A stretch of DNA of 64,000 nt from Silene conica (taxonomy: Eukaryota > Streptophyta > Magnoliopsida > Caryophyllales > Caryophyllaceae). The position numbers and the translations under genes were made by a program. Position 1 is the first letter of the stretch. Each line of letters opens with the position of its first letter. Shown here one piece after another: positions 42,614-54,180 of this stretch. The DNA lies in assembly GCA_029255685.2 (NCBI GenBank), contig CM055318.2:67303136-67367135 (forward strand), in the 5' to 3' direction. A model generated the notes under the pieces. The model was given only the letters and a program-made list of their open reading frames with translations. It was not told the origin of the DNA and did not search any database.

Positions 42614-44601
42614 ATCGGTTGCTTGCATGCAACTCGTTTTTACGTTTTTTGCGAGTAATTTGATTAACAATAAAAACGTAAATTAATTAGTACATATAAT
42701 ATATGCACAAAATTATTAATGCATGTATAATTTCTGGTCTTAAAATGTTTTAAGTCATTATGAATGATTTATGGAATTATATTGTTCATTTTTACAATTA
42801 ATAGTTAATTTTATGTTTATAAATCGGTTAAAATCGTTTTATTTATGGGAAAATTAGAAATTTCAACTTTCTGGCCGAGATTTTTATATATGTTCTCACA
42901 TGCATTTAATATATTATGAATATATAATTTTCGAAATTATTTGAGTTTTATGCATGGTTTATGATATTTAAGTGTTAAATTGTCATAAAATGAGATAAAA
43001 ATGGGTTTATATAGTTAGATTATGAATTTAGCTACGAAATTTTTTGTGTATGTCACATGAAATATTTAAAATGTTTAATAAATTTTTCATAAATTTATAT
43101 TAAGTATTGCATGATTATTGATTTTTATGGTAAAAATCGATATAATAGTGACATAATTCAACTTAAATAGTTTGGGTTTTAATTTGGCTATGAAAATTTT
43201 ATACAATGTCATTTATATAATTTCTAGCATGCATGTAATTTTTGAGCTTTTTCTTTTGAATTTTGCATGAGAAATGATTTTAATTGTTAAAAACGTATAT
43301 TATATGACATAATTTGTTAAAAATAGTAAAAGTTACTAAAATGGCCGGAAAAATTAACCCATATTAGTCATATTAGATATGTTCATCATCATATTTTTCT
43401 TGGGTGCCAAAAGTTTCTGGATTTTTAATTTTTAATTTTTAAATGTTAAAGTTAAAAATTTGAATTGTAAGAGTGATATTATCATTTTTCGGTCGTTGAA
43501 CAGTGCTATTCTGATTTTTCCTGTCCATTTCAGTTAATTGAGTGTTGTGGAATATGTAAAAATTTTATTAGTATTTTATTGCATTATTTATAAGGTGATT
43601 TTGAATTTCCGTCTAAATATGCATGTTTATACGTTTTATTTCGAAATAAATTCTTTATTTCGTTTATATTAATGTTTTTAGGATTTTGTAATTTTAAGAA
43701 AATTTCAGAATGTTCAAAATTTGAACTTTTGAATTTTTCGAAATAATTTATGACTCAATTGATTTTTATATTGTTTTTCCCGTAAAACCGATTAAAACCC
43801 AAACAATATAATAATAAATAAGTTAAATCATGTTCAAAATTTGAGTAAGACTAAATTTTGAAACCTAAATGTGTTAGGATGTTTAACTTAATCGTGAATA
43901 TTGATTCACATAATGTTAAGTGTTTTTAAATGTTAAAATCACGCTATTCTATAAAACCGTGTTATTATGATAACGATATTTAAATTATGTTTAAATAGGA
44001 CGATTTGTCTTAGGATTGGCATGTTAGTTGCATATTCATAAGCATTGCTTATTTATTTATTTATGAATGTCATAATTTAATTTACGTAATTTGGAATTAT
44101 GTATTTTTACTTAGTATGGCCTTAGTTTTAAATTGGTAATTCCCGTAATGTAAGGGGTTATCGATTCGGTTGTAATTTAATGTGATCTCGTATCACTTTA
44201 TTTTATTGCTTTATTTTGTTTTATAATGTATAAATTAGATAGAAAATTTGTAATTATTTATTCTGGAGATCCTTGAAGACGGTGCTTTTCGGAAAGGAGT
44301 TCCGACCAAGACGGAGTTTGCCTTGGGATGCGTGCCTCGTGTGAAGTTCAAGGGACCAAGGAGTTGGTTTCCGAATTTGTAATTTTCAATTAAGTTTTCT
44401 ATTTTAGGAAGGTCAAACTAGGATTTATTTAAAGTTTTATGGTTTTTATTTATGCTTTATATGTTTGCATGCATAGCCAAATCGTCAATTGTATATCATG
44501 CATTTTCATCGAGTTTATCGACCGTATCAATTCATTTATCGATAATTCACCGACTTAGTTCACTTAAAGGAGATAGATAATAAATTGATAAGATCTCTTA
44601 C
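42614..44601 (+). other. copia-2 long leader, non-coding
   Basis: About 2 kb of very AT-rich sequence between the primer site and the Gypsy-2 insertion. No frames of note. Continues at 50903-51377 up to the gag start. Confidence 0.6.
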
Positions 44602-45047
44602 TGATGCGTGCCTATTTTATGATGTTTTACATCTATTTTTACACGCATTTTAGAGCTCATTTACGATGTTTTAGCATTTATTTCCCAACAATTGTCTACT
44701 TTCGTATTTTTATGCTCTTTTGCAGATTTATGCGGAAAAGGGACGATTTTATACCAAATTTATGCCCTCGGGACTTTTTCATGACTAAGGACAAGAAGGA
44801 ACGAAGCCTAGCGCATATTTCAAGGCCTAAAGATAGCTTTTAACAAGCGAAGAATCGATCCACGACATAGCAGCCTATTTCAAATGGCTATATCTCGAGT
44901 TCTAGAGCTGATAATGGAGTGATTCCAGTTGGAGGTGAAAGCTTATCCTCTTAGCTTTCCAACGCCGCGAGAATCGCTTGATTACGATAAGTAACGAAGA
45001 AATGACAGCTGTTTTAAGATCGATGCGCGTTGCAGTCCCGACAATCA

Positions 45048-45177
45048 GGTCGACCGACCAACAAAGTAGGTCGACCGACCAGATACCTATTGGAAAAGCC
45101 CAGAATTTGCCTGAAGCCCAGGAATTGCATAAAATCCGTAAAGCGGTCGACCGACCGAAAATATTGGTCGACCGACC
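45048..45177 (+). repeat. Two pairs of GGTCGACCGACC boxes, 21-bp spacing (5' LTR)
   Basis: Exact 12-mers at 45048, 45069, 45145 and 45166. Within each pair the starts are 21 bp apart; the 9-bp spacers (AACAAAGTA and GAAAATATT) are unrelated. Confidence 0.95.
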
Positions 45178-45250
45178 ACAGCACCGACCCAGAAGTTTCC
45201 GAAAAGCCCATACAAGTGTTTAGGTCATTAGGAAACTCTTTAATTCCGCC

Positions 45251-45258
45251 TATTTAAG
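45251..45258 (+). promoter_or_regulatory. TATA-like box of the Gypsy-2 LTR
   Basis: TATTTAAG, about 73 bp after the last box; repeated at 50085-50092 in the 3' LTR. Putative. Confidence 0.4.
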
Positions 45259-46068
45259 CTAATTCAGTCCATAATTCAGATATCCATCAAGTTCTTAATC
45301 TAGTTTTCTATCATAGATTTTATTCAAGCTTTCATCTTTGTTCTTAGATTTTCCAATTAAGTTGTAAGTTTGCTACAATTCAATCTTTCCCTTTTAATTA
45401 ATCTTGTTGTTCATCTTATTGTTGTTTCTCAATTCATGTTTCCTCTTTATTATCATCTTTAATTATGTTAATTCCTTTGATATTCTTAATTCTTGTTATT
45501 GTTAATTTTATGATTAAGATTATGCATAGCTAATTCTTGTGATTAGGAATTAGGGGAACCATGGTAAAGATTTGATTTTGATAGTTTAATGATTGAATTA
45601 CCAATCCCCCATTGTTGTTGGTGAACTGATCCTTAGGATTGAAAGATTATTAGGATTAGTTTAACAACAACTTTGGGATTGCCCTTGAACGAAAGTTTAG
45701 TGCTTTTCTAGGAACCCTAAGACCGTAAGGATTGGGTAGAATATTGACCTAAAGGTTTATTCTTTGTTCCTTGGGATTGTGTTATTTGATTATTTTACCC
45801 TTCATTGACTTATTTTAACCATGGGGAACCAAAGTTCCTAATCTCCTTTTACCTTATTTTATTTCTCTTGTTTATTTTGTCCTTTTAGTTATTAGTTTAA
45901 ATCTCAAATCAAACCCCTTTTTCTTGGTTACTTGCAATAGACTTTAAATTTACAAACATAATTTACCCTGTCTCTCTGTGGTTCGACCCTTGACTTATCC
46001 TGTCTAAGTTTAAGCTGAGGTTTTATAAATCTTATCTTTGGCACCCCTCAACGACGGGTGTCAAATTT

Positions 46069-46086
46069 TGGCGCCGTTGCCGGGGA
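46069..46086 (+). other. Gypsy-2 primer binding site, tRNA-Asp type
   Basis: TGGCGCCGTTGCCGGGGA, five bases after the LTR; the Athila/Tat form complementary to tRNA-Asp. Confidence 0.93.
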
Positions 46087-46211
46087 GACGGTATAATTTT
46101 GTTTGCTAAATTTTAGTTTATTTTTCTTGTCTTAAGGAACTTAGGTTCCTTAAGACCGTTCTTACCTTTTCTTCTAGTGTTGTTTAGAAGACAGGTTTTT
46201 GAGAGGAAGGC

Positions 46212-47396
46212 TTGAGTACTCTCTCTATGGATTTTATTTATAACTTCCTGCAGCCAAAGGCTCAAGATGTACCGAAAAATTCGGATGTTGCAGACTCTGG
46301 TCGACCGACCACTGCTACTGGTCGACCGACCGACGTTCCGGAGCAGAGTGCTGTTTTGGCTCCGGAATCGCTGGATCCTTCCTTTATTCAAGGTCTTGCC
46401 GAAATTTTACAGCTGAAAAAGCCAAAGGTTGCTGATCCTACGGCTAAAGTCACCATTCCTTATCCTGAAAGACTGAAAAATTCAAAAGAGGATCGGAAAT
46501 TTGGTAAGTTTTTAGAGATGGTGAAGAATCTTGAGGTAACCATCCCTTTCACTGACTTAATTACCCAGGTACCTTCTTATGCTAAATTCATGAAAGATAT
46601 TTTAATGTTGGAGCATCAGTTCAAAAAAACCTTTGAGAGGTATGAGGGCGTTGATATTAGTAACCCAGATATTTCTGTCAAGTGTGATCCCATCACACCC
46701 ATTACTAAAGAGTCGCTCATTCTTAAGGATGAGGATGATAGGTTACTTGATTCCCTCTCCCTCCCCGTTGATGATACTAACTTGGATCTAGAAACAACCA
46801 ATGAGTTAAGCTTTCATCCCTTGACTGACCAACCTATTTTTGTAGGTATTAGTGATGACCATGTTCCTAACATAATTGAACCCTCTGTTGATGAACCTTG
46901 TTTTTTGCAGGATTCATTTTTTGACATTCCTGATGTTTTTAATATTAGTGAATGTTCTATGCAAGGATCCTTTTCAAAGGATCCTTCGGAGGCTTTGATG
47001 TGTTTTGAGGCATGTGCAGGTGAATCTCTTGCTCAAAAGGCTGATTTGGATGCTCCAGAAATTGCGACACTAGTGATAAAGTCTATAAGCAGTAGGAAAA
47101 GAGATGTTCTCGATCGAGTAGTACCACTTACTCGATCAAATGATGTAGAGAACGAGGTCACTCAAGCAAGTGATCATTTGGCTAAAGAAAAGAGCCCTAA
47201 GAAGAAGAAACCCAGGAAGGTGTCGACCCACGACTTGGGAGTCGACAACTCCGGGAGATGGATGGCTAAAGCTGTGGATGATGACCCACCCATCTACATG
47301 GTGGAGAGAAACTCATCTACCCAAATCACCATAGCTGAAGGAGTAGCCTATAGTCAGAGCCCTTGGTCAAAGAAACGCCGAATCCTTCGCGGATGA
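46212..47396 (+). CDS. Gypsy-2 single ORF, 394 aa, gag/protease-boundary-like
   Basis: An intact frame shortly after the primer site. Residues about 80-135 (PYPERLKNSKEDRKFGKFL, VTIPFTDLITQVPSYAKFMK) match the conserved stretch between gag and protease in Athila/Tat Gypsy polyproteins, whose usual form is LPFP.RL...K...F.KFL and MPSYAKF.K. No CCHC knuckle, protease D-S/T-G or polymerase motif is present. The middle (about 150-260) is acidic and the C-terminus (about 290-394) is basic (SPKKKKPRK, KKRRILRG). The N-terminus includes two GGTCGACCGACC boxes, read as GRPTTATGRPTD. A 392-residue frame surviving in a young element suggests it was kept open until recently. Function not known; supply of the rest in trans by an Athila/Tat helper is inference. 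Confidence 0.72.
   Translation: MSTLSMDFIYNFLQPKAQDVPKNSDVADSGRPTTATGRPTDVPEQSAVLAPESLDPSFIQGLAEILQLKKPKVADPTAKVTIPYPERLKNSKEDRKFGKFLEMVKNLEVTIPFTDLITQVPSYAKFMKDILMLEHQFKKTFERYEGVDISNPDISVKCDPITPITKESLILKDEDDRLLDSLSLPVDDTNLDLETTNELSFHPLTDQPIFVGISDDHVPNIIEPSVDEPCFLQDSFFDIPDVFNISECSMQGSFSKDPSEALMCFEACAGESLAQKADLDAPEIATLVIKSISSRKRDVLDRVVPLTRSNDVENEVTQASDHLAKEKSPKKKKPRKVSTHDLGVDNSGRWMAKAVDDDPPIYMVERNSSTQITIAEGVAYSQSPWSKKRRILRG
46299..46331 (+). repeat. Box pair inside the ORF, 21-bp spacing
   Basis: GGTCGACCGACC at 46299 and 46320, spacer ACTGCTACT. Translated as GRPT...GRPTD. Confidence 0.95.
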
Positions 47397-47609
47397 CTTC
47401 TTCTTTTTGCTCGTTTCTGTTTTTCTTAAGACATTTTTTTTTTTTTTTTTTGTTTTGCTAAGACTTTCTAGCTTGCTTTCTTTAAGTTTTTAGGACAAAT
47501 TTTTTTTTTTGTGTTTGCATAGTTAAGACTTTTTGGACTTGTTTCTGGGATCTCGCGCATTTGTTGGGCGCATATTTTTCTTGCTTTTTCAGGTTCTACG
47601 AAGAAAAAC

Positions 47610-47715
47610 GGTCGACTGACCAGTTACACCAGTCGGTCGACCTAGTCGCCGCATTGCTGAAATTTTCTGTACTTTACAGGAAGGTCGGTCGACCTGTTCT
47701 CTTGGTCGGTCGACC
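47610..47715 (+). repeat. Two box pairs in the 3' region, 21-bp spacing
   Basis: GGTCGACTGACC at 47610 and inverted AGTCGGTCGACC at 47631; then inverted GGTCGGTCGACC at 47683 and 47704. Spacers AGTTACACC and TGTTCTCTT. Confidence 0.93.
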
Positions 47716-48747
47716 TACCGATCTGTCGCAGTCTTTCGATTTCTTCCTCGGGAACCGTGCAACCGTTCTTGGGTACTTGAGTGGCACTGCTAGCCACCAA
47801 AACCTCCCAGCTTACGCTGGTTTGGGGAGGTTTTTCTCATGCGCTTCATAATCCAGTGAGTTCTTTCCAGTTTTTCCTTAGCTTTTATTCTCTTTGCATC
47901 TTTCATTTATTTTTTTCTGAAACCTTTACTTAGGCTGATGCACAATGGGGACATTGTGCGGGTTGGTTTGGGGAATGGTTTCGCGTCACATGCATTGCAT
48001 TCTGTCACACGTTTATTGCATTTCCGTATTGCATTGTTCTTTTCTTTATTTTCCTTGCATATACAAGAAAAATACAAAAAAATGAAAAAAATTCAAAAAA
48101 ATTCAAAAAAATGCACGTTTATTTTAGCATATAGGTCGAGTCGGAACGAAAGTATTTCAAAGATGATTTAGCTATCTTATATGTCTATGCCTTTAACTTG
48201 CCTTGTCAACTTGTTTTAGTATGAGAGTCTTTTGCATATCTACGAGTTTTTGTCAATTTGTATATCTTAAGACTTGACTTATACCTTGGCAACCTACTAT
48301 ACATTCTAAGGTTTAGAGCTTATTTCCTGGTTTCATTCTTAAACCAGTTGTCTAGGATGTGAGTAGTACTCCCCTTGGAACATGTTACATCAATATGCAT
48401 AAACATGAATTTGAATTGCTATATACTTGTTTTACTTTCTCATTTTGTGAGTCTTGATACGTGCATTTGGGATCCCTTTTCTCTTATTTACCCATAAGCT
48501 TCACATAGCCAAAATTGTCTTTTTATTCCCCCAAAACTACATCCCATACTTAGCCTACCCTTCCAAGCTAGTATTTGTGGTCTTTGGTTTATTTTGAGCA
48601 TCTTGGTTTGTATGCTATCATGAGCAAAAAAAAAAAAAAAAAAAAGAAAAGAAAGAAAGAAAAGAACAAGAACAGAAAAAAAAATTCAGAAAAGAAAGAA
48701 AGAAAAGAAAAAACGAAAAAGAAAAAAATCCGGAAAATGCAGAAGGC

Positions 48748-48780
48748 AGTCGACCGACCGCCTGTATAGGTCGGTCGACC
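48748..48780 (+). repeat. Box pair after the A/G tract, 21-bp spacing
   Basis: AGTCGACCGACC at 48748 and inverted GGTCGGTCGACC at 48769, spacer GCCTGTATA. Confidence 0.93.
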
Positions 48781-49399
48781 ACCTGGCACCATCAGAGAAA
48801 AAAAAAACCGCTCCAAATTGCTTTCTTTTATGTGTTATCACTCCCGTACCTCATTCAAAAATATTTGGGAGTCCTTTTCTATATAATGTGAGAGTTGTGC
48901 TACAAAAAGAACACTTTCTTAATATCAAAAGTTGTGAAATATGTTGTTGGGAACCGGTTTTACTAGCTTGGCTACTAACCCCACAATTCCAAAAACATCT
49001 TAACCACTTTTACCTTTTATCTCACATATCTTTCATTACCCCAATTGCATGTATCTGGGTCATTTAATGAGATTGTTATACAAGGTTGTAGAATTCTTGT
49101 TCATGTTAGATTGCAGGCATGTTTTTCATAGGTCGCAGTTAGGTGAGTGTCATGACAAATATACTTCTTTCTATCTTTTACATATACTCACCCTTTTGCT
49201 TCATGAGTGTCTCGAGCGTACCGCGAGAGTCCATGGTATAAAGTCTCTATAGTCTTTATTTTTGCAAGTCTGACAACACCATAACTCGTTTGCTTGATTT
49301 AAATACTTTCTCATTTTGTACTTGGCATTGGTATAGGCTTACATGTAAATTTCGCTCTGAGATTGAAATCGTTCCATTAGTTAAGATCGAGTCTATTTC

Positions 49400-49435
49400 T
49401 TGCTTGAGGGCAAGCAAGGTTTGGTTTGGGGAATT
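49400..49435 (+). other. Hairpin and polypurine tract before the Gypsy-2 3' LTR
   Basis: TTGCTTGAGGGCAAGCAA (49400-49417): 7-bp stem, AGGG loop, then GGTTTGGTTTGGGGAATT up to the LTR. Confidence 0.8.
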
Positions 49436-50897
49436 TGATGCGTGCCTATTTTATGATGTTTTACATCTATTTTTACACGCATTTTAGAGCTCATTTACGA
49501 TGTTTTAGCATTTATTTCCCAACAATTGTCTACTTTCGTATTTTTATGCTCTTTTGCAGATTTATGCGGAAAAGAGACGATTTTATACCAAATTTATGCC
49601 CTCGGGACTTTTTCATGACTAAGGACAAGAAGGAACGAAGCCTAGCGCATATTTCAAGGCCTAAAGATAGCTTTTAACAAGCGAAGAATCGATCCACGAC
49701 ATAGCAGCCTATTTCAAATGGCTATATCTCGAGTTCTAGAGCTGATAATGGAGTGATTCCAGTTGGAGGTGAAAGCTTATCCTCTTAGCTTTCCAACGCC
49801 GCGAGAATCGCTTGATTACGATAAGTAACGAAGAAATGGCAGCTGTTTTAAGATCGATGCGCGCTGCAGTCCCGACAATCAGGTCGACCGACCAACAAAG
49901 TAGGTCGACCGACCAGATACCTATTGGAAAAGCCCAGAATTTGCCTGAAGCCCAGGAATTGCATAAAATCCGTAAAGCGGTCGACCGACCGAAAATATTG
50001 GTCGACCGACCACAGCACCGACCCAGAAGTTTCCGAAAAGCCCATACAAGTGTTTAGGTCATTAGGAAACTCTTTAATTCCGCCTATTTAAGCTAATTCA
50101 GTCCATAATTCAGATATCCATCAAGTTCTTAATCTAGTTTTCTATCATAGATTTTATTCAAGCTTTCATCTTTGTTCTTAGATTTTCCAATTAAGTTGTA
50201 AGTTTGCTACAATTCAATCTTTCCCTTTTAATTAATCTTGTTGTTCATCTTATTGTTGTTTCTCAATTCATGTTTCCTCTTTATTATCATCTTTAATTAT
50301 GTTAATTCCTTTGATATTCTTAATTCTTGTTATTGTTAATTTTATGATTAAGATTATGCATAGCTAATTCTTGTGATTAGGAATTAGGGGAACCATGGTA
50401 AAGATTTGATTTTGATAGTTTAATGATTGAATTACCAATCCCCCATTGTTGTTGGTGAACTGATCCTTAGGATTGAAAGATTATTAGGATTAGTTTAACA
50501 ACAACTTTGGGATTGCCCTTGAACGAAAGTTTAGTGCTTTTCTAGGAACCCTAAGACCGTAAGGATTGGGTAGAATATTGACCTAAAGGTTTATTCTTTG
50601 TTCCTTGGGATTGTGTTATTTGATTATTTTACCCTTCATTGACTTATTTTAACCATGGGGAACCAAAGTTCCTAATCTCCTTTTACCTTATTTTATTTCT
50701 CTTGTTTATTTTGTCCTTTTAGTTATTAGTTTAAATCTCAAATCAAACCCCTTTTTCTTGGTTACTTGCAATAGACTTTAAATTTACAAACATAATTTAC
50801 CCTGTCTCTCTGTGGTTCGACCCTTGACTTATCCTGTCTAAGTTTAAGCTGAGGTTTTATAAATCTTATCTTTGGCACCCCTCAACGACGGGGGTCA
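49436..50897 (+). repeat. Gypsy-2 3' LTR
   Basis: 1462 bp, box pairs at 49882/49903 and 49979/50000. Ends GGGGTCA, then the duplicated CTTAC. Confidence 0.93.
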
Positions 50898-51377
50898 CTT
50901 ACGTTAAACAAATATTGAGACATAGCCTTACCAAAGAGTAAAGAACCCATGAAGTACTTTCTTCGCAAGGAAGTGGGCTCGGCTAAACCGGGGTGCTAAC
51001 TTGTACGTTGGAGAAGTGGGGTAATATGATTACAATCTCGAAATTTGGTCGATCTCAACGATGGTATTCGAGCCACCGTAGTGGTAATAAGTTCAAGCTA
51101 AAGATAAGAATTAATGTAATTTTATCGACCGGGAGTTCTAAGGTAGAATCGATTAAAGGTTAATCCACCGAATTTATATTAACGAGGGATGTATCGGCTA
51201 AACCGTGCCCAAGTTAGTATGGATTTGGGTCTCAGAATCATTTACTTAATTGGGTAAGAGATCATTAAGTAGATGCTTAACTTGTTTAAATATTTACAAG
51301 TTTAATTAATAAAAACGATAATTGTGTTTTAATTCCTTCATTTCGTTTGTAGTTCTTTTTCAACAATCAATCATTAA

Positions 51378-52300
51378 ATGGCTTTTAATGCTCCACCTCT
51401 CACGAACGTATCATGGCTTCGATCATTCATGGATCGTTGCAAGCTTGAGAAGCATGACCCCAATTTTAAGGATTGGGACGCTCAATTGGTTTTGGCCGCA
51501 GAAGGTGACGATAAGACTCGTTACCTAACCATAGCCGCTCCTACCACTCCCGCCGCTCGTGCATCTGAGACGACTCGTGAGGCCTATGAGACCTACATGA
51601 AAGAGTCGCATGCTCTTAAGAATGTGCTTATATTTTCCATGGAGCCGGATCTCCAGAGGAGAATGATTAAGCTAGCCACGTCTCATGAGATTTACACTAG
51701 ACTTGCGACCATGTTTTCGCAAGCTCCTAGGGTAATCCAATATGAGGCGACCTCCGCCTTCTTTGACTTGACCTTAAAAGAAGGTCAAAGGATTAGTGCT
51801 CATGTGCTCAAAATTCTCGAGCTAGCCGAAACCTTGAAGGTTCAAGGGGTGAATGTTCCCGATTCTCTTATTATTGACAGAATTCTTCACTCCCTTAACA
51901 AAGTGAAAATGTATGCTCAGTTCCGGATGAACTTCAACATGCGTAATCAAGAAACGTCTTTGGACGAATTGCATAAGATGCTTGTCCAAGCAGAAAGGGA
52001 TATGGGACTTAATGAGAGTTCCACGAAGGATGTGCTCAACATCGAGAAAAAGAGCAAGGGAAAGTTTAAACGGAAGGCTAACAAAGGCAAGAGTGTCAAA
52101 GCCTTCAAGCCAACATCTCCTAAAGAGAAGACCTTTTCTAATGTGCTTCTTCATCGTCTTCAAAAGTCGAAGACAAGTGCCAATATTGTACTAAGATGGG
52201 GCATTGGAAGCGGAATTGCCAAAAGTACCTTAACGACTTCAAAGCTGGAAGGGTTCTTGCAGTAGGTAATAATTCTCTTTTAAAATTCATGTTATTTTGT
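51378..52300 (+). pseudogene. copia-2 gag region
   Basis: Copia gag with NVSWLRSFMDRCKLEK-like N-terminus, LIFSMEPDLQRRM, LKILELAETLKVQGV, LDELHKMLVQAERDM and a basic linker KKSKGKFKRKANKGK, followed by text for a zinc knuckle near 52180-52220. Mostly open, with about one break near the end. It is followed by a short Lys/Glu tail near 52360-52405 and no pol. Confidence 0.88.
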
Positions 52301-52405
52301 CAACTTTTGTATGTTGATACAAATTGTTGACTCTTACCCTTTTATAATTTTTTTAAAGGAGCTCCCTCCAAAGATAAAGGCAAGGAGAAGGAAAAGGAAG
52401 CTTGA

Positions 52406-54180
52406 AGTTCCTTCTATGGATAGCTATGGTAGCATCCGAAGATTGAAGACATAAAAAGCTTAGCTCTAATTTTCATTTGATGTCTTCTTTTCATTATGCA
52501 TTTTAATTTTAAGAACAATGTATTTCTTGTATGACAAGGATCTAGTTATTTCAAACAATGGTTGTAATGTTGAATATTGATGACTTGGTTTTCAACCCAA
52601 GTCATCTCTTTTGTTCTTAAATCAAATCGTTGTTTTTAAATGCATTATATAACATGAGTTGATATGATCTTCATAGATCGTAATAAAGTACCTTGAACAG
52701 TTCACCGTACGCTAGACATGATAGGATCATAATAAAGTAATTTGATTTACTTTAACGAGAATTACATCCCGTGAAATACACTCAATCAATATAAGATATA
52801 AACATCAAACTCAAATAAGAGTACATTAGTTCATTATAAGATGATCACCTTAAGTGAATGTGAGAACTAATACCTCACTCCTCATATAAATTACTATCCA
52901 AAACATTGTTTTCGGCGAAATTGCTATCCTTGTAAAAACATTGTTCATAATGAGATGAGAAGATGTTGATTGAGTAGGAGCTAATCACTATGAAGATAGT
53001 GGGAGTTATTTAACTATAAAGATAGTGATACTAAATTCAGTGGAAGAAAAAGTCATTAGAAAATTGAACCTACCATTAAGAGAGAATGGTGATTCTTTAT
53101 ATGTAAAGAATAAGAGGTTTTCAATTCTAGATGAATAAATATGTTAAGAACATCATAGGATGATGAACAATCATAAGTGAGTTTATTATATGATAATGAA
53201 ACGTCACCTGTTGATTTACAAGGTTGGATAAATTGTTCATATCGATGAATATAGAATCACCTAGATATGAAAATGTTGATTCGTATGACCTTGATTAACA
53301 TACCAAAAGTTGAAACAAAGCCTTATTTCGATATAAGTTCTCGAGGAGAACTAGTGGATCGGATCTAAGTTAACTACAATATGAATTCTAGTACAATGTG
53401 ACTGTGTACGTGAGAACAACATGTCACGAGTTATAAGATTACAGTGGGAGCTTCCTTCAGGTAAGGAGACTCGAATCTAGTATGACGACTAGAAATGTAC
53501 TTGAATAAGATCATATTATATGAGATAATATGAGTTAGAAGAAACCGAAATTTGTAGGTTTAAAAGACGTGAATGGTGTATTCACATATCAAACCATTAA
53601 TACAAATTGATGAATGAGAATCATAAATTGTGTAGTATGGAATAGTAATATTGTATTGACTGTTCGTACATGACAACCACTCTTATCGTTTGAGTTATCA
53701 TTAACTCACTATTTATATATACTTTGTCAAATCCAAATGGGTTGTAAGAGACAATTTTTGAACCCCATAAGTGAACTGGATTAACTTAGTATAGCCCATA
53801 GTCGCTTGTATGAGGTGACGTCTCAAAACAACTAGAATGTGAGGCGATTGATGGCAAGTTCAAATGTCATAGAGTCATGTGGGATGACTAGTCGATCACA
53901 TAGGCAGACTGCGGAGACACTCTATCGGGCAACCTGTGACCGCTTATAGAGTTCTGGAAATTTTATATTAGCCTGGTCGTGGCGAGAGCTACTATATTAT
54001 TCTCAGAAGGTATCTATGGTAGATAATTCCGGTTAAAACAGTTAAATCTCCAGATCGAGGAAACCGCTCACGATATGATCAAATGCAAGTACGACCGTAA
54101 GACACCTTGCATTGAGTGGGAGATGATGTAATAGGACAAGAGAATCGGTGACGCACACTTGTCGAGGACAAGTGGGAGAT
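52406..54180 (+). other. copia-2 3' non-coding region
   Basis: About 1.8 kb without a usable frame, in the position where pol would normally lie. Last part (53760-54180) resembles the 3' non-coding text of full copia relatives; ends in GACAAGTGGGAGAT. Confidence 0.6.

Larger units (their letters stand above)
44602..46063 (+). repeat. Gypsy-2 5' LTR
   Basis: TGATGCGTGCC to GGGTGTCA, 1462 bp. Has two box pairs (45048-45080 and 45145-45177) and a TATA-like TATTTAAG at 45251-45258. Confidence 0.93.
47397..49399 (+). other. Gypsy-2 3' non-coding region
   Basis: Has T-runs (47427-47451), three more box pairs, GGACATTGTGCGGGTTGGTTTGGGG (about 47949-47973, a near-copy of the polypurine context), A-rich runs (48068-48112) and an A/G tract (48628-48727). 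Colinear with Gypsy-3. Confidence 0.7.
44602..50897 (+). mobile_element. Gypsy-2: young non-autonomous Ty3/Gypsy element, looks whole
   Basis: LTRs 44602-46063 and 49436-50897, both 1462 bp with a constant offset and only about four differences by eye; target duplication CTTAC (44597-44601 and 50898-50902). tRNA-Asp-type primer site, one intact 394-aa ORF, polypurine tract. No reverse transcriptase or integrase. LTR similarity suggests insertion within roughly the last couple of hundred thousand years. It carries the paired GGTCGACCGACC boxes. Confidence 0.93.

Noticed and set aside
44978-45257. Frames with RSTDQ and VDRPK text in the Gypsy-2 LTR
   Set aside because: Produced by GGTCGACCGACC boxes in non-coding LTR, in several frames and both strands.
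48575-48816. Lys-rich or Phe-rich frames
   Set aside because: Low-complexity A/G tract in Gypsy-2; no gene features. The same applies near 62784.
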